A stretch of DNA of 47,354 bases from Caballeronia sp. dw_19 (GCF_018449515.1 NZ_JAAVUQ010000051.1:1-47354), one strand, 5' to 3'. Positions 25,293-34,856 are shown, numbered from the stretch's first letter. Translations and numbers: made by a program. The notes: generated by a model from the letters alone, not told the origin.

Positions 25293-26277
25293 TCACGATC
25301 GGAACTGGTTGGCAGGCGCGCGCTGCACAGTGCTCGGCGCCAACGGCTTCATCGGGACAAACCTGTGTCTGGCGCTGCAGTCGGCAGGCGCGACCGTGAT
25401 CGGCGCCGGCCGGTCGGCGTCCGCCCGCGCGGAGTTGGCCGACAAGGTCAGTTGGCGACGCACCGATCTCGCCACCGGCACGGGGCTGGACGACGCGATT
25501 CGCGGCAGCGATTTCGTGATCCACCTCGTCAACACTCTGCTGCCCGCGCCGTCCAACGCGGAGAAGGCGCGCGACGTCGAGGAAAATCTGATCGGCACGC
25601 TGCGCCTGCTTGAGCTATGCCGCGAGCACCGCGTGAAGAAGGTGATCTATGCCTCGTCCGGCGGCACCGTCTACGGCCCGCAATCCGTGGTACCGATCAG
25701 CGAAAACGTGATACCCCTGCCGATCTGCTCGTACGGGATCGTCAAGCACGCGGTGGAAGGTTATTTGCATCTGTTCCGTCATCTGCACCAGCTCGACTAC
25801 GTCGCGCTCCGGATCGCCAATCCGTTCGGCGAATATCAGATGCCGCACGATCAGGGGCTGATCGCGACGCTGTTCGGCAAGGCGCTGTCGCGCACGCCGA
25901 TCAGTATCTGGGGCGACGGCAGCGTCGTGCGCGACTACGTGTACATTCAGGATGTCGTCGACGCGGCCATCGCGTCGATGGCACTCGACACGCAGCACGC
26001 GCCGCGCGTCTTCAACATCGGCAGCGGAGTCGGCAAGTCCGTCAATGACGTGATCGAGTCGATCACGCACGTTCACGGCAAGCTGCCGCGCGTTGAGTAC
26101 ACGCCCGGCCGCGCGGCCGACGTTCCCGTGAATGTGCTCGACATCCGGCGCGCATACGACCATCTCGGCTGGAGGCCCCAGACCGACTGGCAGGCCGCGC
26201 TCGACATCACCTACCGGTGGCTAAGCAACGTGCTAGATGCCAACGAAACGGCACGCGCTTATGCAGCGACTGCGTAG
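25279..26277 (+). CDS. NAD-dependent nucleotide-sugar epimerase/dehydratase
   Basis: This extended SDR of 332 aa has the NAD loop LGANGFIGTNL near the N-terminus, YASSGGTVYGPQ (substrate and catalytic Ser/Thr region), YGIVKHAVEGYL (Y-x3-K) and RIANPFGEYQ, all typical of UDP-glucose 4-epimerase-like enzymes. It probably supplies an epimerised NDP-sugar for the capsule; the exact sugar cannot be told. The start at 25279 overlaps the upstream glycosyltransferase by 14 nt and has GGGAAAA upstream. An in-frame ATG four codons earlier is possible. The end overlaps the next gene by 41 nt, so the genes are co-translated. Confidence 0.87.
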   Translation: MQQPDHDRNWLAGARCTVLGANGFIGTNLCLALQSAGATVIGAGRSASARAELADKVSWRRTDLATGTGLDDAIRGSDFVIHLVNTLLPAPSNAEKARDVEENLIGTLRLLELCREHRVKKVIYASSGGTVYGPQSVVPISENVIPLPICSYGIVKHAVEGYLHLFRHLHQLDYVALRIANPFGEYQMPHDQGLIATLFGKALSRTPISIWGDGSVVRDYVYIQDVVDAAIASMALDTQHAPRVFNIGSGVGKSVNDVIESITHVHGKLPRVEYTPGRAADVPVNVLDIRRAYDHLGWRPQTDWQAALDITYRWLSNVLDANETARAYAATA

Positions 26278-28489
26278 CATCGCAGGCTGGGTGGGACGAT
26301 GGCGGTGGACGGCCAGGCATCTCGAACTGGACAGCTCACCGGATGACGACGGGACGATCGCAACGATCGCGCGTCCCATCCGCCCAGGATGGTACATGGT
26401 CGAACTGCAGATCGAGTCGGCCAGCGTTCGTTGCAAGAGCATGATCGAGATCGTGGGACACCACGGGCGCGACACGTTCCCGTTCATGATCGACGCAGGA
26501 CGCCTGTGCAAGCGGCTGATCCGGATAGAGCATATGGGGACCGTGCGATTTCGTTTCGACGCGGTCGCCCCGTCGATCGTACATTTCGTGCTGGCGCGGG
26601 TGTCGCAACGGTTCGCCACGTCGCGCATGCACAAGCGACTGTTGTTGACGGACCCCGCGTATCGGGTAACGACCCAGCGCGGGAGCGTACCACTTGCGCT
26701 CCCCGAGCTTTGGCACCGCTACTGCGACGCGTTTGATCAACGCAGCGAAAGCGCGTTGTACGCGAATTGGGTACGCGAATTCGACACGACGAACGACGCG
26801 GATCGCACGGCCATCCAACTCGCGATCGGACAGGCGACGCAGCCGCCGACCTTGTCGATCGTAATGCCGGTGTACCGTCCGAATCCGGCCTGGCTGCGCG
26901 CCGCCATCGAATCCGTTCGCGCGCAATCCTACCCGCATTGGGAGCTTTGCATCGCCGACGACGGTTCGGGCGAGCCCGCCGTCCATGACCTGCTCGAGTC
27001 GTTTCGCGCGGGCGATGCGCGCATCAAGGTCGCGTATCGCCGCGACAACGGCGGCATCTCGGCTGCATCGAACACCGCGCTGGCACTCGCGACGGGCACT
27101 TGGATCGCGCTGCTCGATCAGGACGACCTGCTCGCTGAGCACGCTATCTTCTGGGTCGCGCATGCGATCAGTGAAATGCCGCACGCGCGGCTGGTCTATT
27201 CCGACGAAGACAAGGTTGACGACAGCGGCGCTCGTTCGGACCCCTACTTCAAAAGCGACTGGAACCCGGACCTGTTCTACTCGCACAACATGATCTGCCA
27301 CCTCGGCGTGTACGAGCGCGCGCTCGTCGCCGAAGTCGGCGGATTCCGGCCGGACTACGACGGCGCGCAGGATTACGATCTCGCGCTGCGATGCATCGAG
27401 CGCCTCCCGGCGAGCAGCATCCATCACATTCCTCGCGTGCTCTATCACTGGCGCAAGCACGACGGCAGCACCGCGTCCGACATGGGCGCAAAGCCCTACG
27501 CGGTTGATGCCGGCCGGCGCGCGCTGGAAGACCATTTCGGACGGCGCCAGATCACCGCACGCGTCGAGCCGGACGGCGGCGCCTATCGGGTACGCTACGC
27601 GCTGCCAGCCGAAGCGCCGCTCGTCAGCCTGTTGATCCCGACGCGCAATCAGGTTGCACTGCTGCGGCGCTGCGTCGAGTCAATCATGGCGCGAACCCGT
27701 TACACGAATTACGAGATCGTGATCGTCAACAACGGATCGGACGAGCCGTCCGCGCTCCGGTATCTGCGCGACCTCGCAGCACATGACCGCGTGCGGGTGC
27801 TCGACGATCCCCGCGAATTCAATTACTCACGCCTGAACAATTCCGCCGCCCGCGAGGCCCGCGGCACGATCCTCGGCTTGATCAACAACGATATCGAAGT
27901 GATCAATGAGGATTGGCTCGACGAGATGGTTAGCCACGCGGTGCGCCCGGAAATCGGCGCAGTCGGCGCGCGGCTATGGTACGGCGACGAAACCATTCAG
28001 CATGCCGGGGTGGTGCTCGGCATCCATGACGTCGCCGGCCACGTTCACCGTTTTCTGCCCCGGGGACAGCGCGGCCCGCGCGACCGGGCGAGTGTCGTGC
28101 AGTCGTTTTCCGCCGTGACTGGCGCCTGCCTGGTCGTGCGCAAGGCGCTTTACGACGAGGTCGGCGGTCTGAACGAGGCGGATCTCGCGGTCACCTGCAA
28201 CGACGTTGATTTCTGCCTCCGCTTGCGCGACGCGGGCTACCGCAACATCTGGACGCCTTACGCGGAACTCTTCCATCACGAATCCGCGAGCCGCGGATTC
28301 GACGACGTGCGAGAGAAGATCGAGCGCAGCATGCGCGAGACCGCGTACATGCACAATACCTGGGGCGAGCTGCTGCGCAACGATCCCGCCTACAACCCGA
28401 ACCTGAGCCTCGACGCAGAGGATTTCGGTTACGCATGGCCGCCCCGCATCCCGTCCGCCCGCGACGCGCTGGCTCGCGACCACACCTAA
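26237..28489 (+). CDS. Two-domain family 2 glycosyltransferase with N-terminal beta-rich module
   Basis: The 750-aa protein has two GT2 domains. The first (about 206-440) has IVMPVYRPN, IADDGSGEP (241-243) and LLDQDDL. The second (about 470-700) has LIPTRNQVALLRRC, IVNNGS, INNDIEV, and TGACLVVRKALYDEVGGLNE with CNDVDFCLRLRDAGY. Residues 30-130 form a separate, beta-strand-rich region (GWYMVELQIES, FPFMIDAGR, GTVRFRFDAV) like the N-terminal modules of multi-domain rhamnosyl- or heptosyl-type polymer glycosyltransferases. It overlaps the epimerase by 41 nt and is followed after 14 nt by a GT4 gene. With the rml genes beside it, at least one domain may transfer rhamnose; that is inference. Confidence 0.88.
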   Translation: MPTKRHALMQRLRSIAGWVGRWRWTARHLELDSSPDDDGTIATIARPIRPGWYMVELQIESASVRCKSMIEIVGHHGRDTFPFMIDAGRLCKRLIRIEHMGTVRFRFDAVAPSIVHFVLARVSQRFATSRMHKRLLLTDPAYRVTTQRGSVPLALPELWHRYCDAFDQRSESALYANWVREFDTTNDADRTAIQLAIGQATQPPTLSIVMPVYRPNPAWLRAAIESVRAQSYPHWELCIADDGSGEPAVHDLLESFRAGDARIKVAYRRDNGGISAASNTALALATGTWIALLDQDDLLAEHAIFWVAHAISEMPHARLVYSDEDKVDDSGARSDPYFKSDWNPDLFYSHNMICHLGVYERALVAEVGGFRPDYDGAQDYDLALRCIERLPASSIHHIPRVLYHWRKHDGSTASDMGAKPYAVDAGRRALEDHFGRRQITARVEPDGGAYRVRYALPAEAPLVSLLIPTRNQVALLRRCVESIMARTRYTNYEIVIVNNGSDEPSALRYLRDLAAHDRVRVLDDPREFNYSRLNNSAAREARGTILGLINNDIEVINEDWLDEMVSHAVRPEIGAVGARLWYGDETIQHAGVVLGIHDVAGHVHRFLPRGQRGPRDRASVVQSFSAVTGACLVVRKALYDEVGGLNEADLAVTCNDVDFCLRLRDAGYRNIWTPYAELFHHESASRGFDDVREKIERSMRETAYMHNTWGELLRNDPAYNPNLSLDAEDFGYAWPPRIPSARDALARDHT

Positions 28490-28503
28490 CGTACCGCCCA
28501 GAC

Positions 28504-30018
28504 ATGAGTCACCCGACCTCGCCCCCCGCCTCGCGTCGACGCGTACTGCTCGAAATGCGCCCGGCCCTCGATGGCTTCGCCGGCATTCCGCAGGAGACCC
28601 GGCTCCTGTTCCGCAATTTGGGCGCCAGCCCGTCGATCGAGATCGTCGGCCTGCTGCAGACCTCGCTGCGCTTCCTGGAATCAGGCACTCCGTTGTCGTG
28701 CAACGACGACACGGCCGTGCCGATCAGCGAACGGCTCAACCGCTACTCGCGTGTGATCGTCAGCCTCGACACGAAGCCAAGCGGCAAGCTGCTCAGCGAA
28801 ATCGAGCTGTACCTGAAACGCCGACGTGTCGCGTACGGCCTGATGCTGTCGACGGCAACGCACGGTGCGCGCCGGAAAATTCCGCTCACACTCTTCGACA
28901 GCCGTCATTTCGAGGAATACGTCTGGCAAGCGCTGTTCAGCAAGACCCTGCCCGCCGAGGATTTCGCCGACGTCACGTCGCGCCGGTTCGTCGTGTGCAC
29001 GATCCCGTGGAACATCATGCAGTCGGCCGGACTGCTGGCGGCCAAATGGCGCAAGCGTCCGGTCTACCCGACGCTCGACACAACAGGCCTCGACGTCTTC
29101 ATTGCGCAGACGCCGTATCCTGGACGCGTCGCGCCCGGCACGGCGCTCGTGATCCGATATCACGACGCGCTGCCGATCTTCATGCCGCACGCGTTCGCGA
29201 ACAAGTCGCGGCATCAGGCAACCCACTTCCGAGCGCTGGCTGACAATGTCGCTAGCGGCGCGCACTTCGCGTGCGTGTCGGAATCGACCCGTCAGGACCT
29301 GCTGCGCGTGTTTCCAGAACTGGAAACGCGCAGCGTCACGATCCCGAACGTGGTCTCGCACCACTACTTTCCCGAGGATTCCCCCGCGAACCGCGTCGCG
29401 CCAATCCTGCGGACGAGACACAACGCCAACGTTGCCGACACGCCATCCCGGCCGCCCAACGGTCCGTCGTTCCGCTACCTCTTGATGGTGTCGACACTCG
29501 AGCCGCGCAAAAATCATTCGCTGCTGATCTCGGCATTCGCCGCGCTGCGCGCTACGTCCGATCCGGAACTGAAGCTCGTGATCGTCGGGGGCAAGGGATG
29601 GAATGCGGAACCGATCATCCGGGACATGCAGCCGTGGATCGAGCAGGATGCGCTATACGCGCTCGAGCAAGTGCCGGCCGACGAACTACGGGTGCTCTAC
29701 CGTCATGCGGCTGTAGTCGTCTGTCCGAGTCTCGCGGAAGGTTTCGATTTTTCGGGCGTCGAGGCGATGCGCAGCGGCGGCACCGTCGCCGCGTCGGATA
29801 TTGCAGTTCACCGGGAAATCTATGCGGACGCGGCGGAGTACTTTGACTCTCATTCGGTCACGAGCTTGGTAGATTGCCTGAGACGCATGCTGCAGGGTCC
29901 TGAGGTACAGCGCGGACGTGCGATCGAACGCGGCGTGGCCGTCTCGGCACAATATCTGCCGGAAAATGTGCTGCCCCAGTGGGAAGCGTTTCTCGCGCGG
30001 ATCGGTGCCGCAGCGTGA
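28504..30018 (+). CDS. Family 4 glycosyltransferase
   Basis: The 504-aa protein is a GT-B retaining glycosyltransferase. The N-terminal half begins VLLEMRPALDGFAGIPQETRLLFRNL. The C-terminal half has YLLMVSTLEPRKNHSLLISAF, LVIVGGKGW and PSLAEGFDFSGVEAMRSGGTVAASD, where E-x7-E is the nucleotide-sugar site. SESTRQDLLRVFP is the usual hinge region. The start at 28504, 14 bp after the previous stop, is preferred over an in-frame ATG at 28435 that lies inside the upstream gene. It is probably the last gene of the 21.9-30.0 kb transferase operon and ends in a hairpin shared with rmlC. Confidence 0.88.
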   Translation: MSHPTSPPASRRRVLLEMRPALDGFAGIPQETRLLFRNLGASPSIEIVGLLQTSLRFLESGTPLSCNDDTAVPISERLNRYSRVIVSLDTKPSGKLLSEIELYLKRRRVAYGLMLSTATHGARRKIPLTLFDSRHFEEYVWQALFSKTLPAEDFADVTSRRFVVCTIPWNIMQSAGLLAAKWRKRPVYPTLDTTGLDVFIAQTPYPGRVAPGTALVIRYHDALPIFMPHAFANKSRHQATHFRALADNVASGAHFACVSESTRQDLLRVFPELETRSVTIPNVVSHHYFPEDSPANRVAPILRTRHNANVADTPSRPPNGPSFRYLLMVSTLEPRKNHSLLISAFAALRATSDPELKLVIVGGKGWNAEPIIRDMQPWIEQDALYALEQVPADELRVLYRHAAVVVCPSLAEGFDFSGVEAMRSGGTVAASDIAVHREIYADAAEYFDSHSVTSLVDCLRRMLQGPEVQRGRAIERGVAVSAQYLPENVLPQWEAFLARIGAAA

Positions 30019-30053
30019 CCGGTAGCACACGCCACGCGGCGTTGCCCGGTCAC
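30015..30053. terminator. Nested hairpin between convergent GT4 gene and rmlC
   Basis: GTGACCGG (30015-30022) pairs with CCGGTCAC (30046-30053), an 8-bp perfect stem. Inside it ACGCC and GGCGT form a second stem. It covers the GT4 stop codon and lies before the rmlC stop at 30067. No T-run follows on either strand, so it is a candidate bidirectional barrier rather than a classical intrinsic terminator. Confidence 0.5.
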
Positions 30054-30066
30054 ACGCCGGCGATAC

Positions 30067-30609
30067 TCAGAAGTACTCTGCGTTGGCGAATGCGGGAGCG
30101 GCCGCGTCCTTGGTCGACACGAGCGCATTGCCCGTGACCGGCCATTCGATCGCGAGCGTCGGATCGTCCCACTTGATCGCGCGCTCGGCGTCCGAATACC
30201 AGTAGTCCGTCGTCTTATACAGGAACTCCGCCGATTCCGACGTTACGACGAAACCGTGCGCGAATCCTTCGGGCACCCACAGCTGGCGCTTGTTATCCGC
30301 CGACAGGGTGACGCCGACCCACTTGCCAAAGGTCGGCGACGACCGCCGGATGTCGACGGCGACGTCGAATGCCTCGCCCGCGACGACCCGCACGAGCTTG
30401 CCCTGCGCGTGGCTGATCTGATAATGCAATCCGCGCACGACATTGCGGAGCGACTTCGAGTGGTTATCCTGCACAAACGTGACGGATGCACCGATGACTT
30501 CCTCGAAGACCTTGTGGTTGAAGCTCTCGAAGAAAAAGCCGCGAGCGTCCGTGAACACCTTCGGTTCGAATATCTTGACGTCGGGGATAGCGGTATCGAG
30601 CACGTTCAT
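30067..30609 (-). CDS. rmlC: dTDP-4-dehydrorhamnose 3,5-epimerase
   Basis: The 180-aa cupin enzyme has DARGFFFESFN, VQDNHSKS, the catalytic His region RGLHYQ, VRVVAGEAFDVAVDIR and LWVPEGFAHGFVV, all standard for RmlC. It carries out the third step of dTDP-L-rhamnose synthesis. The ATG overlaps the rmlA stop (30606-30609). It is the last gene of rmlBDAC. Confidence 0.96.
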   Translation of the reverse strand: MNVLDTAIPDVKIFEPKVFTDARGFFFESFNHKVFEEVIGASVTFVQDNHSKSLRNVVRGLHYQISHAQGKLVRVVAGEAFDVAVDIRRSSPTFGKWVGVTLSADNKRQLWVPEGFAHGFVVTSESAEFLYKTTDYWYSDAERAIKWDDPTLAIEWPVTGNALVSTKDAAAPAFANAEYF

Positions 30610-31490
30610 CGTACGTGTCCCTCCTTCAGGATGTCCTTCAGGTACTGGCCGTAGCCGTTCTTACTCAACGGCTGCGCGAGGCGCAGCAATTGCTCTGCGT
30701 CGATGTAGCCGAGCCGGTATGCGACTTCCTCGATGCACGCGATCTTGAGGCCCTGGCGATGCTCCATCGTCGCGATGAACTGCGACGCGTTGAGCATCGA
30801 GTCGTGCGTGCCCGTATCGAGCCACGCATAGCCGCGCCCCATTGTCTGCACGTCGAGCATGCCGTCCTTCAGGTAGAGCCTGTTCAGATCGGTGATTTCG
30901 AGTTCGCCACGCGGCGACGGCTTGATCAACTTTGCGAATTCGACGACTTGCGCATCGTAGAAATAAAGCCCCGTCACCGCGAATTGCGACTTTGGCCGTT
31001 CCGGCTTTTCCTCGATGCTGATGGCCTTGCCCGCGTCATCGAACTCCACGACGCCGTAACGCTCAGGGTCCTGCACGCGATACGCGAACACGCTCGCACC
31101 CGACGTCTTGGCTGCGGCTCGCTTCAGCAGCACCGCCAAGTCGTGGCCATAGAAGATGTTGTCGCCGAGGATCAGCGCGCACGGATGGTCGCCGATGAAC
31201 GACTCGCCGAGAATGAACGCCTGCGCGAGGCCATCCGGGCTCGGTTGCACCTTGTATTGCAGGCGAATCCCCCATTGCGAACCGTCGCCCAGCAGCTGTT
31301 CGAAGCGCGGCGTGTCCTGTGGAGTCGAAATGATCAGGATATCCTGAATGCCCGCCAGCATCAGCGTGCTCAGCGGATAGTAGATCATCGGCTTATCGTA
31401 GATCGGCAGCAATTGCTTGCTGACTGCCTGCGTCGCAGGATAGAGCCGGGTGCCGGACCCGCCAGCGAGAATGATGCCCTTTGGATTCAT
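30606..31490 (-). CDS. rmlA: Glucose-1-phosphate thymidylyltransferase
   Basis: The 294-aa nucleotidyltransferase has the signature LAGGSGTRLYPAT (about 8-20). Others are YDKPMIYYPLS, GDGSQWGIRLQY, LILGDNIFYGHDL, VVEFDDAGKAISIEEKP and YAWLDTGTHDS. It makes dTDP-glucose, the first step toward dTDP-L-rhamnose. It follows rmlD after 18 bp and overlaps rmlC by 4 nt. Its length is normal for the family. Confidence 0.97.
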   Translation of the reverse strand: MNPKGIILAGGSGTRLYPATQAVSKQLLPIYDKPMIYYPLSTLMLAGIQDILIISTPQDTPRFEQLLGDGSQWGIRLQYKVQPSPDGLAQAFILGESFIGDHPCALILGDNIFYGHDLAVLLKRAAAKTSGASVFAYRVQDPERYGVVEFDDAGKAISIEEKPERPKSQFAVTGLYFYDAQVVEFAKLIKPSPRGELEITDLNRLYLKDGMLDVQTMGRGYAWLDTGTHDSMLNASQFIATMEHRQGLKIACIEEVAYRLGYIDAEQLLRLAQPLSKNGYGQYLKDILKEGHVR

Positions 31491-31508
31491 AATGTCTCTG
31501 CTTCTGCC

Positions 31509-32405
31509 TCAGTCGTGTAATTCCGAAAAGACGTGATCGACGCCGTGGCGCCAGTCCGGCAGATGGAGCCCGAACGCGCTGGTCAATTTGCTGCAATCGA
31601 GCCGTGAATTGGCCGGGCGCCTGGCAGGCAGCGGATATTCGTTCGTCGTAATCGGCTGGATGTCGTCCGCCTTCAGCTTCAGCGGGAGGCCATGGCGCTC
31701 TGCGGCCGCGACCACGTGGCGCGCATAGTCGAACCACGTGGTTTCGCCACCGGCGGCCAGGTGATAAGTGCCGTAGTCGAAGGTATCCGATTGCTGACCC
31801 TGGCGCGCCACCAGATGCGCGGTCACGTCCGCGATCAGCGCGGCCGACGTCGGTACGCCGACCTGGTCCGCGACGATCTTTAGCTGCTCGCGCTCGCGGG
31901 CGAGCCGCAGGATCGTTTTTAGGAAATTCCCGCCGTGAGCACCGACCACCCAGCTCGTGCGCAGGATCAGGTTCCGGCAGCCGGAGTTGCGCACGGCCTG
32001 TTCGCCTTCCCACTTCGTCAGCCCGTAGACGGACTGTGGATCCGTTGGATCGGACTCGCGATAGGCATCATTGCCCTCACCCGCGAACACGTAGTCTGTC
32101 GAATAGTGGATCAGCGAGGCGCCGTGGGTGGCCGCCCAACCGGCCATCACGCCCGGCGCTGCGCCGTTGACCGCGCGTGCGATGCCTGGTTCGCTCTCCG
32201 CCTTGTCGACGGCTGTGTACGCGGCCGGATTGACAATCACGTCGGGTTTGACACGATCCAGTGCGGCCAGGATGCTCGCACGGTTGCCAAGATCCATGTG
32301 GTGTCGTGTCAGCGCCGTGACCTCGCCGAGCGGCGCGAGCGAACGGCATAACTCGAAACCGACCTGGCCATTGGCTCCGGTAACTAGGATTCGCCGCATC
32401 GTCAT
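31509..32405 (-). CDS. rmlD: dTDP-4-dehydrorhamnose reductase
   Basis: The 298-aa SDR-type reductase has the NADPH loop VTGANGQVGFEL, PAAYTAVDKAES, STDYVFAGEG and YGLTKWEGEQ (Y-x3-K), followed by RTSWVVGAHGGNF. It performs the last step of dTDP-L-rhamnose synthesis. The ATG at 32405 overlaps the rmlB stop (ATGA). A second ATG two codons later is also possible. A longer in-frame start at 32534 would lie inside rmlB and is rejected. Confidence 0.96.
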   Translation of the reverse strand: MTMRRILVTGANGQVGFELCRSLAPLGEVTALTRHHMDLGNRASILAALDRVKPDVIVNPAAYTAVDKAESEPGIARAVNGAAPGVMAGWAATHGASLIHYSTDYVFAGEGNDAYRESDPTDPQSVYGLTKWEGEQAVRNSGCRNLILRTSWVVGAHGGNFLKTILRLAREREQLKIVADQVGVPTSAALIADVTAHLVARQGQQSDTFDYGTYHLAAGGETTWFDYARHVVAAAERHGLPLKLKADDIQPITTNEYPLPARRPANSRLDCSKLTSAFGLHLPDWRHGVDHVFSELHD

Positions 32406-33460
32406 GCCCCGTAATGCTTCTCGACCCACAAACGATATTGACCGCTCGTCACGTTCGCGACCCACTCCTGGTTCTCGAGATACCACGCTACAGTCTTGCG
32501 GATCCCCGTCTCGAAGGTTTCGGCAGGCTTCCACCCCAGCTCGCGCTCGAGCTTGCGCGCGTCGATCGCGTAGCGCCGATCGTGACCGGGGCGGTCCTGG
32601 ACGAAGCTGATTTGAGTCGCATACGACTGGCCGTCGGCGCGCGGCTTGAGTTCATCGAGGATCGCACAGATGGTGCGGACGACATCGAGGTTGGCCTTCT
32701 CGTTCCAGCCACCCACGTTGTAGGTCTCACCTAGCGCGCCCGACTTCAGCACCACGCGGATCGCCGAGCAGTGATCCTTCACGTAGAGCCAGTCGCGGAC
32801 CTGCTGGCCGTCGCCGTATATCGGCAGCGGCTTGCCGGCCAGCGCGTTCAGGATGACAAGCGGGATCAGCTTTTCCGGGAAGTGGTAGGGACCGTAGTTG
32901 TTCGAACAGTTCGTGGTGACCACGGGCAGGCCGTACGTGTGATGCCACGCGCGCACCAGATGGTCGGACGCCGCCTTGCTCGCCGAGTACGGGCTGTTCG
33001 GCTCGTACGTATTTGATTCGGCGAACGGTGGATCGTCCGCTTCGAGCGTACCGAAAACTTCATCGGTGGAAACGTGCAGGAAGCGAAAGGCCGTGCGCTC
33101 GTCGTCCGGCAACTTGCTCCAATAGCCGCGCACGGCCTCGAGCAGATTGAACGTGCCGACAACGTTAGTCTGAATGAAATCGCCCGGACCCACGATCGAG
33201 CGGTCCACGTGGGATTCCGCGGCGAAATTGACCACGGCGCTCGGGCGGTACTGTTCGAGCAGCGACGACATGCGTTCGCGATCGCCGATATCCGCACGGG
33301 CAAAGACATGACGGTTGTCGCCGTCCAGCGACTTCAAGGTATCGAGATTGCCGGCGTATGTCAGCTTGTCGACGTTCAATACGGGTTGGTCGCTATGCGC
33401 GAGCCAGTCGAGCACAAAATTGGCGCCGATGAAACCGGCGCCACCAGTAACGAGCAACAT
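32402..33460 (-). CDS. rmlB: dTDP-glucose 4,6-dehydratase
   Basis: The 352-aa extended SDR has the NAD loop TGGAGFIGANF at the N-terminus, FAAESHVDRSI, the active-site Thr-Asp-Glu in HVSTDEVFG, and YSASKAASDHLV (Y-x3-K). NNYGPYHFPEKLIPL and the C-terminal GHDRRYAID are also typical. AGGGGAAT lies just upstream of the ATG. It is the first gene of rmlBDAC, whose promoter should lie in the 217 bp between it and the end of kpsD. No defined promoter was recognised there. Confidence 0.97.
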   Translation of the reverse strand: MLLVTGGAGFIGANFVLDWLAHSDQPVLNVDKLTYAGNLDTLKSLDGDNRHVFARADIGDRERMSSLLEQYRPSAVVNFAAESHVDRSIVGPGDFIQTNVVGTFNLLEAVRGYWSKLPDDERTAFRFLHVSTDEVFGTLEADDPPFAESNTYEPNSPYSASKAASDHLVRAWHHTYGLPVVTTNCSNNYGPYHFPEKLIPLVILNALAGKPLPIYGDGQQVRDWLYVKDHCSAIRVVLKSGALGETYNVGGWNEKANLDVVRTICAILDELKPRADGQSYATQISFVQDRPGHDRRYAIDARKLERELGWKPAETFETGIRKTVAWYLENQEWVANVTSGQYRLWVEKHYGA

Positions 33461-33677
33461 ACATTCCCCTGTCGAAGATGCCCATCAGGCAATCAAATCA
33501 TGTCGATCCGAAATCGGACCCACATTTTTTCCTGCCTGCAATTTTTTATATCGACATCGCCGCGATGGTCCGCGGCACCGCGCCTGATGCGAGTATCCAG
33601 CTTCAATCCGGTGCCCTCGGGTCCGGCCGGATCATGAATGTCACCGGCACACACCCGACGCAAACGTCAGATTCCGA

Positions 33678-34856
33678 TTAACGCGTGAGCTGAACAGCGG
33701 TCACGGCAGGATAAGCAACCGACAACACCAGATTTAGCACCTTCTGAATATCGGCGATCGGCGCATTCGACACATAAAGCAGATCCTTGTCGTCCATCAT
33801 GAAATTACGCGCGCTGAAGAACGAATTAGGATCGCGAAGATCGAGTCGGTAAATGACGGGTACCTTGCCGTCGACTGTCACGCGGGCCGGCTGAACGGGC
33901 CAGTTGAGCGCATTCGCATTTTCCATGCGGAACACGAACACACCCTTCGCGTCAGAACGGGAGTCATCAAGGCCGCCAGCACGCGCGAGCGCCTGCGCTA
34001 GCGAGATGCCCTGCGCCTCGAAATTGATCTCCTGATTCTTGCCGGCCGCGCCCAGCGCGAGGAAGCTGTAAGGTTGAAAAAGCGCAGTGACAACATCGCC
34101 CGCGCGCAACGGGACGTTTTGCTTTGGATTGCGAATAACCGTTTCGAGCGGCAGCGATACGAGCTTGTCACCGCGCGTCACCTGCAGCGTGATCTTGTCT
34201 ATCGGCTGACGGACGCCGCCCGCGTTCGCCAGCGCGTCCAGCAGCCGTTCGCCGCGCGCCGACAATTGCATGCGGTTATTGTTCACCACGTCGCCGACCA
34301 CGGTCACGTACGAGGTCTCATTGCGCGACAGCTTGACCAGCACCTGCGGATCGTGCGCAATATTCTTCAAACGACTCGTGATGTCGCTGGCCAACTCCGT
34401 CGGAGTTCGTTCGGTCGCTTTTACGTTGCCGACGAAAGGCACATTGATGAAGCCGCTGCCGTTGATGGTTTGGTCGGGCAGGACCGTTAACCGGGCGTTG
34501 CTTGGCCCGCTGCGGCTATCGCCCGATGCTCCGAACAGCATCGCGGGCGGCGCTTCCCAGATCGATACCTCGATAGTGTCGCCGACGCCGAGTTGCTGCT
34601 GGAAGTCGGGCACGTTGCCAAGCGAGGTCGAGAAATCCGCGCTGCCGCGTTCGGCAAAGAGCTTGCGCGCCACCTCGTCAGTAATGTCGACAACCTGGAT
34701 ACCGGTCGCTTTCGCAGCGACCGAGGAGGAGTCCGCTGCGGCATTGACCTGCGCCGTGCTCGGACCCGACCTCGGAATAGCAGAGCAACTGGCAAGTACA
34801 CTGATCAACAGCACAGGCGTAATAGTACGGATCAGCGAATGCGACATGTGGTGCAT
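33678..34856 (-). CDS. kpsD: Capsule outer-membrane polysaccharide export lipoprotein KpsD/CtrA/Wza family
   Basis: A lipoprotein signal ends at LASC (Cys24 from the start at 34856). A polysaccharide export domain follows (LGVGDTIEVSIWEAPP, then VLPDQTINGSGFINVPFVGNVKATERTP, the Poly_export/PES motif). SLBB-type repeats come next (VTVVGDVVNNNRMQLSARGERLLDALANAGG; FVFRMENANALN). The C-terminus (ADIQKVLNLVLSVAYPAVTAVQL) can form the amphipathic membrane-spanning helix of the pore. It is the outer membrane exit for capsule exported by KpsMTE. The start is 34856 or 34847 (ATG-CAC-CAC-ATG). An in-frame start at 34973 would add 39 residues before the signal peptide. The gene sits apart from kpsEMT and in opposite orientation to its right-hand neighbours. 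Confidence 0.92.
   Translation of the reverse strand: MHHMSHSLIRTITPVLLISVLASCSAIPRSGPSTAQVNAAADSSSVAAKATGIQVVDITDEVARKLFAERGSADFSTSLGNVPDFQQQLGVGDTIEVSIWEAPPAMLFGASGDSRSGPSNARLTVLPDQTINGSGFINVPFVGNVKATERTPTELASDITSRLKNIAHDPQVLVKLSRNETSYVTVVGDVVNNNRMQLSARGERLLDALANAGGVRQPIDKITLQVTRGDKLVSLPLETVIRNPKQNVPLRAGDVVTALFQPYSFLALGAAGKNQEINFEAQGISLAQALARAGGLDDSRSDAKGVFVFRMENANALNWPVQPARVTVDGKVPVIYRLDLRDPNSFFSARNFMMDDKDLLYVSNAPIADIQKVLNLVLSVAYPAVTAVQLTR

Noticed and set aside
21945..30018. Wzx/Wzy-dependent capsule pathway
   Set aside because: No flippase or polymerase gene is present. KpsM/T/E/D with KpsC/S indicates the ABC-transporter route.
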